The position numbers and the translations under genes are program-made. Positions 53,830 to 62,510 of a DNA stretch of 64,000 bases are shown here, one piece after another. Within the stretch, counting starts at the first letter, position 1. Each line of letters starts with the position of its first letter. The stretch lies in NCBI RefSeq assembly GCF_003855155.1, contig NZ_CP034073.1:1674001-1738000 (forward strand). The letters run 5' to 3'. A model generated the notes under the pieces. The model was not told the origin of the DNA. It saw nothing but the letters and a program-made list of their open reading frames with translations, and did not search any database. Source of the DNA: Shewanella psychromarinicola. Lineage in GTDB: Bacteria; Pseudomonadota; Gammaproteobacteria; Enterobacterales; Shewanellaceae.

Positions 53830-54102
53830 TTAATTAACGCTGTCTTTTAAGGTTTTGCCAGCTTTAAACTTAGGTACTGTAGCGGCTGCAATTTGAATTT
53901 CTTTACCCGTTTGTGGGTTACGGCCAGTACGAGCAGCACGTTGAGTGGTTTCAAAAGAGCCAAAACCAACAATAGAAATCTTGTCACCATTTTTCATCGC
54001 TTCAGTAACCGCTTGTTCGAAAGATTTTAGAGCGCGGCCAGCTTCAGCTTTAGTTAACTCAGCATTTTCAGCAATTTTTGCAATTAATTCACTTTTGTTC
54101 AT
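53830..54102 (-). CDS. HU-family nucleoid DNA-binding protein
   Basis: 90 residues, exactly HU length. It starts [25 protein letters not shown] and contains the signature [24 protein letters not shown] with the DNA-intercalating proline, ending TLKDSVN. It binds and bends DNA without sequence specificity. The N-terminal MNKSELI and C-terminal SVN are closer to HupB than to HupA, but either is possible. It is monocistronic with its own terminator. Confidence 0.95.
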   Translation of the reverse strand: MNKSELIAKIAENAELTKAEAGRALKSFEQAVTEAMKNGDKISIVGFGSFETTQRAARTGRNPQTGKEIQIAAATVPKFKAGKTLKDSVN

Positions 54103-54259
54103 ATTGATATTCTCTGCTTTCCATAGAAGTGATTTTGTAAAACATTATTAACATGCCACAAGCTATGCTGGTTTAAAAGCACTTTATCCCATAAATTCAG
54201 TATCTGTAATAGTTTTAAAGCAAATTATGTTGAAATAATGGCTTTATTTACGCTGTCAG

Positions 54260-55057
54260 TTACTCATCCAGTAGTTCGTAAAGTATTTTCTTGACTAACT
54301 TTGGTTCAAAAGGCTTATCACATAAGGCGTTAACTCCTGCACTAAAGACATTACTTAAGTGAGTTTCATTGGCTTCAGACGATACCATTAGGATCGGGAT
54401 ATGTGATTGATGACTTTGATTGCGGATATATTGGGTTAATGCCAGTCCGTCTACTGAGGGCATGTTGTAGTCGGTTATCACTAAATCATACATATTATCT
54501 TGCATTAGGCTGATGGCTTGTTCACCGTCGACCGCTTCGGTGATCAGTTGCATCCCTAAGTTGCCTATGGTGCGTTTGATGACATTGCGCGCCATACGGC
54601 TATCGTCGACCACTAACACCCTGATGTTATGCACATCAAAATGGCTTAAATCTAGCTCGTCGTGGCTAAGTAAATCAATGGTTGAATTAAGCGCCGTCGC
54701 TAAATGTTCGGCATTAAATGGCTTAGGCAAAATAGCGACAACGCCTGACTGCCTAAATATGTCGAGTTGTTCACGTCGACACTCACTGGAAACGAGCATA
54801 AATTGAATGTCATTTAATGCTGGGGTGCTGTTGATGTACTGCAGTAGTTCAGTTGCTTCACCATCGACAAAATGCAGCGCGCTAGCAATTAGGTCGGGTT
54901 TATGGCGTTGGATAATCTCTTTGGCTTCGGTAATCGTTGCGGCAGTTTGAATACTGGTCACACCCTCTTGCTGAAGACGAGTAATAATAATTTTGCGTTG
55001 AGTCTCTGAAGGTTCAAGTAATAGGATGGATAACTCACTCGGGGATAAACTGGTCAT
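54260..55057 (-). CDS. Two-receiver response regulator (one degenerate)
   Basis: 265 residues made of two CheY-like receiver domains. The second (about 145-265) is intact, with VLVVDDSRMARNVI (Asp151/152), VITDYNMPSVDGL (phospho-Asp196) and a conserved Lys in CDKPFEPK. The first (about 10-125) lacks the phosphorylation residue: the PDLIASAL loop has Ala60 where Asp is expected, though it keeps LPKPF. The first is therefore a pseudo-receiver, perhaps for dimerisation or partner docking. No output domain and no kinase gene are nearby. Confidence 0.9.
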   Translation of the reverse strand: MTSLSPSELSILLLEPSETQRKIIITRLQQEGVTSIQTAATITEAKEIIQRHKPDLIASALHFVDGEATELLQYINSTPALNDIQFMLVSSECRREQLDIFRQSGVVAILPKPFNAEHLATALNSTIDLLSHDELDLSHFDVHNIRVLVVDDSRMARNVIKRTIGNLGMQLITEAVDGEQAISLMQDNMYDLVITDYNMPSVDGLALTQYIRNQSHQSHIPILMVSSEANETHLSNVFSAGVNALCDKPFEPKLVKKILYELLDE

Positions 55058-55195
55058 ATTTTACGTTCCAAAAATATATTTATTATTATATTTATTATTA
55101 TTCTAATGTAGCATTTATGGGTAATTTATACCCTCAAAATACTTTAAGGAGGACAATCAAACCTGAGTAATATCGTCTTATATTTATGTTTGTAT

Positions 55196-55603
55196 TTACT
55201 TTTTAATAAGATAGTCTCGAGTCACATTCGACAGCCCTACCCACCATTGAAATACCACTAGGCTCAACAGTAATAACCATAGAGGGATCAGTGGAATGTT
55301 ATAACCTTGAAAGACAAGTTTTACGTCATCAGGGGTGATTTGATAGGCAATCACCGCTGTCGTTGTCATGGCGGCAAGCCCGAGTGTTTGTAAGCTGACA
55401 TAGCTGAGTAACAATATCTTTGTCCATGCCGCACGTTGCACTATACCGATTAACATCGGGATCACGCCCAGTGTTAATAAATCAAATGCTTGAAAGGTTA
55501 TCGCCCGCCAAATTGCAATAAGGGTGAGTACAACATACAGTGAGATGAGGAGCATGACTCTAATTGGCATACGTGGGGCAGTGTTTTGGTTCATATTAGT
55601 CAT
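55196..55603 (-). CDS. Small integral membrane protein, unknown function
   Basis: 135 residues from an ATG at 55603; a longer frame starting at 55675 overlaps the divergent DUF4240 gene and is less likely. The start is uncertain since no strong ribosome site is visible (55594 is an alternative). About four hydrophobic helices (PIRVMLLISLYVVLTLIAIW and later ones) and a short charged tail. No family is recognised. It is divergent from the DUF4240 gene with little space between them. Confidence 0.65.
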   Translation of the reverse strand: MTNMNQNTAPRMPIRVMLLISLYVVLTLIAIWRAITFQAFDLLTLGVIPMLIGIVQRAAWTKILLLSYVSLQTLGLAAMTTTAVIAYQITPDDVKLVFQGYNIPLIPLWLLLLSLVVFQWWVGLSNVTRDYLIKK

Positions 55604-55660
55604 CGAGTGGGACAATTTGAGGTAGAATATCGCACAAAATAGAGTGATGGGTACATTTAG

Positions 55661-56170
55661 ATGACAGAAACACATTTTTGGGCGCTAGTGACCCGTGATC
55701 ATGCTGAGCAGTCTTCTGCTGAACTCGAGCTGCGTTTACGCCAACAATTACAAACGTTAGACGATGAAGCGCTCAAATCATTCGATAAAATGTTAGGCCA
55801 ACAGTTACGTCGTAGTTACTTATGGTCAGTCTGGGGCGCGGCATACATTGTTACTGGTTGCGATTCTGATTATGGCTTTGCTGAATTTAGGTGTTTTGTA
55901 TTATCACTAGGTCAACAATGGTATGAAAAAATACTGGTTAATCCTGATAGTTTGGGTGAGCTTGAACAGTGGCCTCTAGTGGATCATTATGCCTATCCGT
56001 TTGTGGAAGATTATGACCTAATCCCAGGGCAGATTTATGAAGACCGCACGGGTCATGAATTACCGTTTGTCCCTTCAGGACAAAACTCGCCTGTAGGCAA
56101 AAAGTTTAGTACCAAACCTAAAGTGATGCGCCAAACCTATCCATTACTGAGTGCACGGTTTCCTTTTTAG
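55661..56170 (+). CDS. DUF4240 domain protein
   Basis: 169 residues. It begins MTETHFWALVTRDHAEQSSAELELRLRQQL, followed by helical segments and WGAAYIVTGCDSDYGFAEFRCFVLSLGQQWYEKIL, the typical DUF4240 region. The C-terminal part is Pro- and Phe-rich. It is soluble and cytoplasmic; role unknown. It is divergent from the small membrane protein gene. Confidence 0.82.
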   Translation: MTETHFWALVTRDHAEQSSAELELRLRQQLQTLDDEALKSFDKMLGQQLRRSYLWSVWGAAYIVTGCDSDYGFAEFRCFVLSLGQQWYEKILVNPDSLGELEQWPLVDHYAYPFVEDYDLIPGQIYEDRTGHELPFVPSGQNSPVGKKFSTKPKVMRQTYPLLSARFPF

Positions 56171-56398
56171 TCATATGAGTTCCATGAAACGCTAATTATG
56201 GGACTATTAAGTGTTGGTTCAGCTTGAGAGGGCTATAGTTAATGTATAAAGATGATAGTACTTATCGCTAACATTTATGTTAATCATCAAAATGCGTATT
56301 GCAGCATGACAAAAAGTTGTTCTAACGGGGTGTAACTATCAAGATCACGGCTTAAATAAGTTGTAATGAAAGCATTTTAAGTCCTTTGGAGGTGTATT

Positions 56399-56923
56399 AT
56401 GAATGTAAAATACTTACTGCTTGCTTCGGCATTGATGTGTCCAGTTGCGATGGCAGAAGACGTGCCAGAACCTAATCCGGTTACCGAAGTGGGTGTGGTT
56501 AAAATTGAATGGCAAAACCCAAAAGATTTCCGTGATATTAAAACCTCAAATGAACTCCAATCACGATTCGAAACCCGTTTATTTGAAACCTTAACCAAAA
56601 ATATCAACAAACAAGCGCAAAAAATCTTAAAGCCGGATCAGAAACTTGACATGAAAGTGACTGATTTTGATTTAGCAGGAGATATGCGGCCTACTTTTAG
56701 CGCCGCACCAGGTGATTTGCGTATAGTAAAAGATCTTTATCCACCACGCGCAACATTCAGCTACACCATTACCGAGAAGGGTAACGTCGTTATCGCTGGT
56801 GATGAAAAAATTACCGACATGAGTTTTATGCACAACACGCGTCGTTTCAATAACAGCCCCTTTCAATATGAAACCACCTTGTTTACCGATTGGTTACAAA
56901 AGAGTGTTGCGCCAAAACTATAA
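56399..56923 (+). CDS. DUF3016 periplasmic protein
   Basis: 174 residues with GGAGG nine bases before the ATG and a signal peptide (MNVKYLLLASALMCPVAMA). The mature part contains VGVVKIEWQNPKDFRDIKTSNELQSRFETRLFETL and KLDMKVTDFDLAGDMRP, the DUF3016 pattern, and it ends TLFTDWLQKSVAPKL. The family resembles lipoproteins involved in envelope upkeep, but the function is unknown. It is monocistronic. Confidence 0.88.
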   Translation: MNVKYLLLASALMCPVAMAEDVPEPNPVTEVGVVKIEWQNPKDFRDIKTSNELQSRFETRLFETLTKNINKQAQKILKPDQKLDMKVTDFDLAGDMRPTFSAAPGDLRIVKDLYPPRATFSYTITEKGNVVIAGDEKITDMSFMHNTRRFNNSPFQYETTLFTDWLQKSVAPKL

Positions 56924-57122
56924 ACCTTGGCTATTGAGCACTAAGTACGGCAAATATACAGACAAAGGTGGGTTAACATACGTGTTGCCTGTTTTTTATT
57001 AAGGCTTGAATTTCATCTTTAGTGGTTTGATGAGACATTGCTGATAGCCAATTAGTTTGGCCATTGATTGTCGTCAATGATGTTAGTAAAAGCATGGCGA
57101 GAAAAGTCAAACAAGGAAGGTT

Positions 57123-57148
57123 GCTCCTGCATGAGGCTCAGCAGGAGC
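57123..57148 (-). terminator. GC hairpin after the minus-strand small gene
   Basis: GCTCCTGC / GCAGGAGC stem with a 10-base loop about 10 bases beyond the stop of the 101-residue gene. No strong T-run follows on the minus strand, so this could be a Rho-dependent pause or processing structure instead. Confidence 0.5.
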
Positions 57149-57155
57149 ATAAAGA

Positions 57156-57461
57156 TTATTTGGACAGTTTAAACACTTGCAGCGTTTGCAATAAGGTTGC
57201 AAGTTTTTTGACAAAGGCTTCGAGTGTTTCTGGTGCCACATGAGTGCTATTTTGCATGGCATCAAATTCTGCTACCAACTCTTGGACATAGGGTAAGAAG
57301 CGGTTGCTACTTTCTGTAAAACCTTGATCTTCTGCGAAAATCGCCACAAACTTACCGTGACCGGCCTTTCGTAACTCGTCTAGCCGAGCATCTGAATCAA
57401 TGGCTTGTCTATAGGCTATTTGCAGGTTTTCTTTTATCTGTAGAAAAACATTTGTGTACGA
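57156..57461 (-). CDS. Small helical protein, unknown function
   Basis: 101 residues from the ATG at 57461, chosen because GAGG lies five bases upstream; the frame extends 27 bases further. Predicted almost fully helical (MSYTNVFLQIKENLQIAYRQA ... EAFVKKLATLLQTLQVFKLSK) with a GHGKFVAIFAEDQGFTESSNRFL middle part. Cytoplasmic, no recognised family. It is divergent from the TraB/GumN gene with 55 bases between starts. Confidence 0.65.
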   Translation of the reverse strand, partial: SYTNVFLQIKENLQIAYRQAIDSDARLDELRKAGHGKFVAIFAEDQGFTESSNRFLPYVQELVAEFDAMQNSTHVAPETLEAFVKKLATLLQTLQVFKLSK

Positions 57462-57516
57462 CATAGTTGCCTCATAGTGCATGTGCAAAGAATAACGTTA
57501 ATTATAAGGAGCTGCT

Positions 57517-58425
57517 ATGCCGGCAACAAGCAAAAGTCCGCTTATTTTCAATATCAGTTTGATTTATCATCGCTTACCGCGAGATTGCTACGCTTTAGCC
57601 GCGCTTATGCTGTGGTTCATGTCGGCACCAGCAGCTGCGTTGGATTCTCCGGTATTTTATAAGATTGACTATCAACAACAGCAAGCGTACTTACTGGGCT
57701 CAATTCATATTGGCCGCCAAGATTTTTATCCTTTGGCGCAGCATATTGAGTCAGCATTTAGGCAATCGGATGCGCTAGTGGTTGAAGCGGACATCAGCCA
57801 AGGGGATACCGGCGCGCTATTGCAGCAATACGGCGGTTTGTCTGCCGATATTGCTGCAGATGTTAATGCTAGCAGAAGTGTTTTTTGCCAAAGTAATCAG
57901 ACCCTGTGCCAGGCATTATCACCGTATGCACCTTGGCTGCAGTCGGCGCAAATTAGTATGGGCCGTTTTGCTCAGTTAGGTTACAGTCCAGAGCAAGGCG
58001 TCGACGCTTATTTTATGGCAAATCGTCATGATAAAGCCTTGGTTGAGCTAGAAAGTATTCAGTTTCAATTTGAATTAATTTCGTCATTTTCAACGGCGAC
58101 TCAGTTGCAAATGCTCGACGATTCGATTAACGCTAGCGATGGTGAAATGCTTGATTTAATTTATGCTTGGCGACAAGGGGATGACAGTGCGCTGGCGACT
58201 ATTATGGAATCACAACCAGGCGATGCTGATGAATTACTCGAAAAGTTGCTGTGGCAACGTAATCACACCATGACGCAAAAAATCATCCAGTTGTTACAAC
58301 ATAAAACCCACAAGCAATTATTTATTGTGGTTGGCGCCGGACATATTGTCGGTCAACAAGCCATTCCTGACTTACTAAAACAACAAGGTGCAACGGTCAC
58401 TCGTTGTAGCTTGTTACAATGCTAA
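57517..58425 (+). CDS. TraB/GumN-family protein
   Basis: 302 residues. An N-terminal hydrophobic signal (about 20-43, YALAALMLWFMSAPAAA) is followed by the family start FYKIDYQQQQAYLLGSIHIGR with the GxxH motif, ALVVEADIS and the C-terminal FIVVGAGHIVGQQAIPDLLKQQGATV (GxxH again). These two motifs are typical of the TraB/GumN (Tiki-like) metalloprotease-related fold. It is predicted exported. The substrate is unknown. GGAG precedes the ATG. Confidence 0.92.
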   Translation: MPATSKSPLIFNISLIYHRLPRDCYALAALMLWFMSAPAAALDSPVFYKIDYQQQQAYLLGSIHIGRQDFYPLAQHIESAFRQSDALVVEADISQGDTGALLQQYGGLSADIAADVNASRSVFCQSNQTLCQALSPYAPWLQSAQISMGRFAQLGYSPEQGVDAYFMANRHDKALVELESIQFQFELISSFSTATQLQMLDDSINASDGEMLDLIYAWRQGDDSALATIMESQPGDADELLEKLLWQRNHTMTQKIIQLLQHKTHKQLFIVVGAGHIVGQQAIPDLLKQQGATVTRCSLLQC

Positions 58426-58456
58426 TGTCGTTGTCGCGAGGTAATATTTCAACCCC

Positions 58457-58506
58457 ATTAGCTCAAAATAATTAGCTCAAAACAGTTAGCTGAAACAATT
58501 AGCTCA
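58457..58506. repeat. 14-bp tandem repeat (ATTAGCTCAAAA-like)
   Basis: Four imperfect units of ATTAGCTCAAAATA in the 270-base region between the TraB/GumN gene and the MaoC-type gene. No gene is seen in that region. Confidence 0.75.
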
Positions 58507-58696
58507 TGGTGATGCCGCTTGGCCAGTAAAGTGCCGGGAAATAGTGTGTTAGTTAAGTCAATATAGGCCTTAACGACACGCTGATTTAAATGAATTAAGT
58601 AATTAGCGGTTTAGCAACACCAAGACTCTAAGGTATAATGATCCACTAACCGTTTTGCAGCACATGTTTTTTGCTGCCAATTAAGGGTACAACATT

Positions 58697-59563
58697 GTGA
58701 GTCACGACTACACTATCGAATTAAAAGCGATGCCTTCGCTTTTGTCTTTGTATCGCAAAATCCTGTTTGGACGTAAACCGGGATGGGACCAACAACCGCT
58801 TCCCAATATTTATGTGCAAGCACAGAATGTGGTGTTGTCTCAAGATAAAACTCGCCAATATGCTGCCGTGTGTGGTTTTGAATACGATGGAGTGCTGTTG
58901 CCGCCAACGTATTTGTATGTCTGGGCATTTCGTTTACATGCGATGATCTTTACCCATAAAGCAGTTACATTTCCGTTACTTGGAATGATCCACTTAAAAA
59001 ATAGTATCCGTATATTACGCCCGGTGCGAGTCGATGAAACATTGACAGTACAGTGTGAGCTCACTGCAAGTCGCACTACCGATGCAGGACTTGAGTTTGA
59101 GCTGGCGTCAAAGGTGTTTGTCGGTGAAGAGTTGGTATGGCAAGCATTATCAACTTATTTATATCGTATTGAGTCGACAGGGCGCCGCGCTCGCCCCCCA
59201 AAAGTCTCTGAGATGGCATGGGAAAACGTACAGCAATGGCGGTTAACTGATGACTTAGGTCGTCGTTATGCTAAAGCTTCTGGCGATTATAACTTAATCC
59301 ATTTACACCCTTTGTTGTCAAAACGCTTTGGTTTTGAGCGAGTGTTGGCCCATGGTATGTGGTCTAAAGCGCGTGCGTTATCTCAGTTAATGACCTTTAT
59401 TGGCGAGAGACCTTTTCAGGTTGATGTTGAATTTAAATTGCCGGTGTTTATGCCGTCGGATGTAACGTTTGCATTTGAAAGTATTGAGAACGGTAAACGT
59501 TTTGAAATGCGTGACGTCAAAGGTCGTCGATCGCATTTGCAGGGTAAAGTCACCTATTTATAA
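58697..59563 (+). CDS. MaoC-like (hot-dog fold) dehydratase
   Basis: 288 residues with AAGGGTACAACATTGTG before the ATG. Two hot-dog domains: the first begins LYRKILFGRKPGW and includes FEYDGVLLPPTYLYVWAFRLH; the second has WRLTDDLGRRYAKASGDYNLIHLHPLLSKRFGFERVLAHGMWSKA, the MaoC (R)-hydratase motif (SGDxNxIHxxP...AHGM). It should hydrate or dehydrate 2-enoyl thioesters in fatty-acid or polyketide metabolism. It is monocistronic. Confidence 0.9.
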   Translation: MSHDYTIELKAMPSLLSLYRKILFGRKPGWDQQPLPNIYVQAQNVVLSQDKTRQYAAVCGFEYDGVLLPPTYLYVWAFRLHAMIFTHKAVTFPLLGMIHLKNSIRILRPVRVDETLTVQCELTASRTTDAGLEFELASKVFVGEELVWQALSTYLYRIESTGRRARPPKVSEMAWENVQQWRLTDDLGRRYAKASGDYNLIHLHPLLSKRFGFERVLAHGMWSKARALSQLMTFIGERPFQVDVEFKLPVFMPSDVTFAFESIENGKRFEMRDVKGRRSHLQGKVTYL

Positions 59564-59619
59564 GCTGATAAACCTCAAATAGAGGGGATTAAGCGTAAGT
59601 GGTTATCAAATAACGATGA

Positions 59620-59652
59620 TAAAAAAGCTCAGGTTAATTCCTGAGCTTTTTT
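59620..59652. terminator. Bidirectional terminator
   Basis: AAAAAAGCTCAGG / CCTGAGCTTTTTTT stem between the convergent MaoC-type and aldo/keto reductase genes. Confidence 0.9.
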
Positions 59653-59662
59653 TATGGCAGAC

Positions 59663-60553
59663 TTAAGGTACCGAGTGGCCCATTGCCGCTTGCCAAATAC
59701 TAAACCATTGTTGGCGGTCTAGCTGAATGTTAGCTGAATTTACCGCGCTGGTTATACGTTCTAGATTGCCACTGCCGATAATGGGAGCAGGGCGACTCGG
59801 ATGCATACGAACCCAGGCGTAAATGACTTGGCTAATGTCTTGTGCGCCAACTTGCTGAGCAATATCGCGCAAAGTATTGCGAATTCGAAGTGCTTGAGGC
59901 GTGTTTGCTGAAAAGATCTCCCCACCGCCCAAGCAAGACCATGCCATTGGGGTTATGCGGTGTTGTTGACACTGATCAAGTACCCCATCATGCAAGCTTT
60001 GCATGGTTAAAGGCGATATTTCTACCTGATTGGTAATCAACGGAGCGTTGAGGCGTGATTGCAATAAATCAAATTGGCTGGTGGTAAAGTTAGACACACC
60101 AAAATGACTGACTTTACCTTGCGTATGCAATTGCTCAAAAGCTGCTGCAATCTCGTCTGCATTCATCAATGGATCAGGGCGATGGATGAGTAATACATCT
60201 AAGTGATCGGTTGTTAACTCGGTGAGTGAATTTTCTACACTTTTAATGATATGCGCTTTACTGGTGTCGTAATGATTAACATAACGGCCATCATAACCAT
60301 CAAACGCTGGCTTAATACCGCACTTACTGATCAGCTGCATTTGCTGACGTAATGATGGTTTTAGGGTTAAAGCTTCACCAAACAGCGTTTCACATTGGTA
60401 TATGCCGTATATATCGGCATGGTCCATACAGGTTACACCAAGCTCAAGATAATGTTCAATTAAGGCAAGTCGTTGCTGTGGTGACATATTCCAAGCATCA
60501 ATACGCCAAAATCCGCCAATGAAATCTGAAAAGGTAAAGGTAGGTTGGCTCAT
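59663..60553 (-). CDS. Aldo/keto reductase (YdhF-like)
   Basis: 296 residues. A TIM-barrel AKR with MDHADIYGIYQCETLFGEAL (catalytic Asp/Tyr), QLISKCGI (Lys), DHLDVLLIHRPDPL (His), HFGVSNFTTSQFDLLQ and the coenzyme-binding end PIIGSGNLERITSAV. It reduces carbonyls with NADPH in the cytoplasm; the natural substrate is unknown. It resembles E. coli YdhF. It is monocistronic. Confidence 0.93.
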   Translation of the reverse strand: MSQPTFTFSDFIGGFWRIDAWNMSPQQRLALIEHYLELGVTCMDHADIYGIYQCETLFGEALTLKPSLRQQMQLISKCGIKPAFDGYDGRYVNHYDTSKAHIIKSVENSLTELTTDHLDVLLIHRPDPLMNADEIAAAFEQLHTQGKVSHFGVSNFTTSQFDLLQSRLNAPLITNQVEISPLTMQSLHDGVLDQCQQHRITPMAWSCLGGGEIFSANTPQALRIRNTLRDIAQQVGAQDISQVIYAWVRMHPSRPAPIIGSGNLERITSAVNSANIQLDRQQWFSIWQAAMGHSVP

Positions 60554-60868
60554 AGTTTACTGTTTAACCTCAGCTCGGGATAATAAACGCTTATCAAACC
60601 GTTCTTTGCCCTGCTATCTGCGTTGCATTGACTTGCAATAGTCCGCTATTGGCGCAGTGACTAATACGTGTGGGCGCCTTGTTAGCAAAACAAATGGCAA
60701 GTTTGATGTGAAATGGATGAACTACGCTGATTTCTAACTATTTACCTCATCTCTTAACCTGAGTTGAGGCTATTTAATCATTGTTGAATCGCACTATAAC
60801 AAAATGTATGACTAAATCAGACTGCATATGGATCTTGCTGATTTAGCCATAATTAACTTGGCAGCGAG
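60554..60868. other. Intergenic region, 315 bases
   Basis: Between the aldo/keto reductase start and the mscS stop, both on the minus strand, so it holds the reductase promoter. I see no gene, repeat or clear terminator. Confidence 0.5.
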
Positions 60869-62509
60869 TTACTTTTGATAAATATGCACATCGCGTTGTG
60901 GGAAGGGAATGCTAATACCTTCGGCATCAAAGCGTATTTTTACTTCGCGAGTGATGTCCCAGTAAACTTCCCAGTAATCATCGGGGGTAACCCAAGGCCT
61001 TACAATAAAGTCGACTGACGATTCGCCCAATGTGTGTAGTTTAACCATCGGTTCTGGATGCGCTTGTACTTTTGGATGTTGCTCGACAATACTTTTTAAA
61101 ATGGTTTCAGCATGCTCAACATTGTCGCTGTAACTAATGCCAAAAGTCATGTCGACCCTGCGTTGATGCTCGGCGGTAATATTATTGATGGTGTCGCCCC
61201 AGATTTTATTATTAGGCACAATAAGCCGTTGATTATCTAATGTTTTAATTGTGGTTGATACTAAGCTCATGTGGCTGACGCGACCTGTGACATTAGCGGC
61301 ATTGATTAAGTCACCAACATCAAATGGGCGATAAATTAAGATCATCATGCCAGAGGCGAAGTTTGACAATGTGTCTTGCAGTGCAAACCCGATAATCACC
61401 CCCGCAATACCAAAACCAGCGAGCAAGGGCCCAAGCTCAAACCCAAGCTGTGATAAGGCAATTAACAACCCTACAGCAAACACCACTTTACTGGACAGCG
61501 AGATAAAGAACTCTTGCAGCAATTGACTAAACTGTAATTTAGATGCTCGCACCGTTTTAGCGATAATTTTGGTGACAATTTTGGCCACTAGACTGGCCAC
61601 AAATAGAATGAATAGAAAAACTACAATTTTAAACGTTAAACTGGGGCCATTATTAATCGTTTGATCTTTTATCACTTTAGCCCAACCTTGTAGCAAGTTA
61701 GATGCGACGCTAAAATTCAATACATCCTGGGTAATATCACCTGACACGCTAAACAATGTTTGTTTAAATTGCGCCACATCTTGGCCTAATGTTTCCAGTA
61801 TTGCCGCTGAAACCGCTAAGGTAGAGCTGCTGTGCTCCAAGCGCTCTTTTAACGCCATCACATTGGCCTTTTGTTCGGGCGTAATGTCGACTCCAGCACT
61901 TGATGCTTCGGCAACGGATTTTTGTAATTTATGTTGAGTGTAATGCACCAAACTGTCGAATTGGTCGGCCCGTTCGAGCATAAATTCAGTCAATTTCTGC
62001 AGTTGAATACTGACATCCATATCCAGCGTTTCTGCCCATTGCAGTGTGGTTAGTTGCGCCTTAAGGTAATGGTCGCGTTCAAATTCACGTTGTGAAATAG
62101 CTAAGATAATTTTACTGTCATCTTCTTGGCTCACGCCAAGACGCATAGCCATAATTTGGTCGTCTAAGTAAGTCTCGACTTTCTCTAAAAAGGCCATTTG
62201 GCTTTGCACTAAGGCTACTAGGTATTGTTGGTCTGCGTCTGGTGCAGCAATTAACTGACCAATTTTGTCGTGTAATTCAGATGATTTATCGTTAATACGA
62301 TACTCAGTAAATGCACGCTGTTCACCTTTTGTCTGCAGCAATAATAGGCTTTCTTGCTCGATAGTTTGTTGTAAGCGGCTTATTTTATCTTGAGTATTGG
62401 TTAGCTGACTCACGGCGACAATTGGAACCACGACATCTTGTTCAGCACGAAGAGATGGCGACGTAAACATTGCCAAGGTGAATAATAACGAAAGTAAAAT
62501 CCGTAGCAT
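60869..62509 (-). CDS. MscS-family mechanosensitive channel with long periplasmic N-domain
   Basis: 546 residues from the ATG at 62509. The open frame continues upstream into the IS630 element, but this ATG starts a clean signal peptide (MLRILLSLLFTLAMFTSPSLRA). Reconstructing the pre-insertion sequence puts AAAGGA nine bases before it. The N-domain (about 25-260) is helical with coiled-coil segments. The MscS core follows: three or four helices, then GFGIAGVIIGFALQDTLSNFASGMMILIYRPFDVGD (the pore-lining TM3 of MscS) and the C-terminal beta domain ending ISIPFPQRDVHI. Family members release solutes on hypo-osmotic shock. Confidence 0.9.
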   Translation of the reverse strand: MLRILLSLLFTLAMFTSPSLRAEQDVVVPIVAVSQLTNTQDKISRLQQTIEQESLLLLQTKGEQRAFTEYRINDKSSELHDKIGQLIAAPDADQQYLVALVQSQMAFLEKVETYLDDQIMAMRLGVSQEDDSKIILAISQREFERDHYLKAQLTTLQWAETLDMDVSIQLQKLTEFMLERADQFDSLVHYTQHKLQKSVAEASSAGVDITPEQKANVMALKERLEHSSSTLAVSAAILETLGQDVAQFKQTLFSVSGDITQDVLNFSVASNLLQGWAKVIKDQTINNGPSLTFKIVVFLFILFVASLVAKIVTKIIAKTVRASKLQFSQLLQEFFISLSSKVVFAVGLLIALSQLGFELGPLLAGFGIAGVIIGFALQDTLSNFASGMMILIYRPFDVGDLINAANVTGRVSHMSLVSTTIKTLDNQRLIVPNNKIWGDTINNITAEHQRRVDMTFGISYSDNVEHAETILKSIVEQHPKVQAHPEPMVKLHTLGESSVDFIVRPWVTPDDYWEVYWDITREVKIRFDAEGISIPFPQRDVHIYQK

Positions 62510-62510
62510 A

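Noticed and set aside
56980..57110. Possible tiny exported protein on the minus strand (MLLLTSLTTINGQTNWLS...)
   Set aside because: About 40 codons with no good ribosome site; it could be a remnant of a larger gene, but I cannot identify it.
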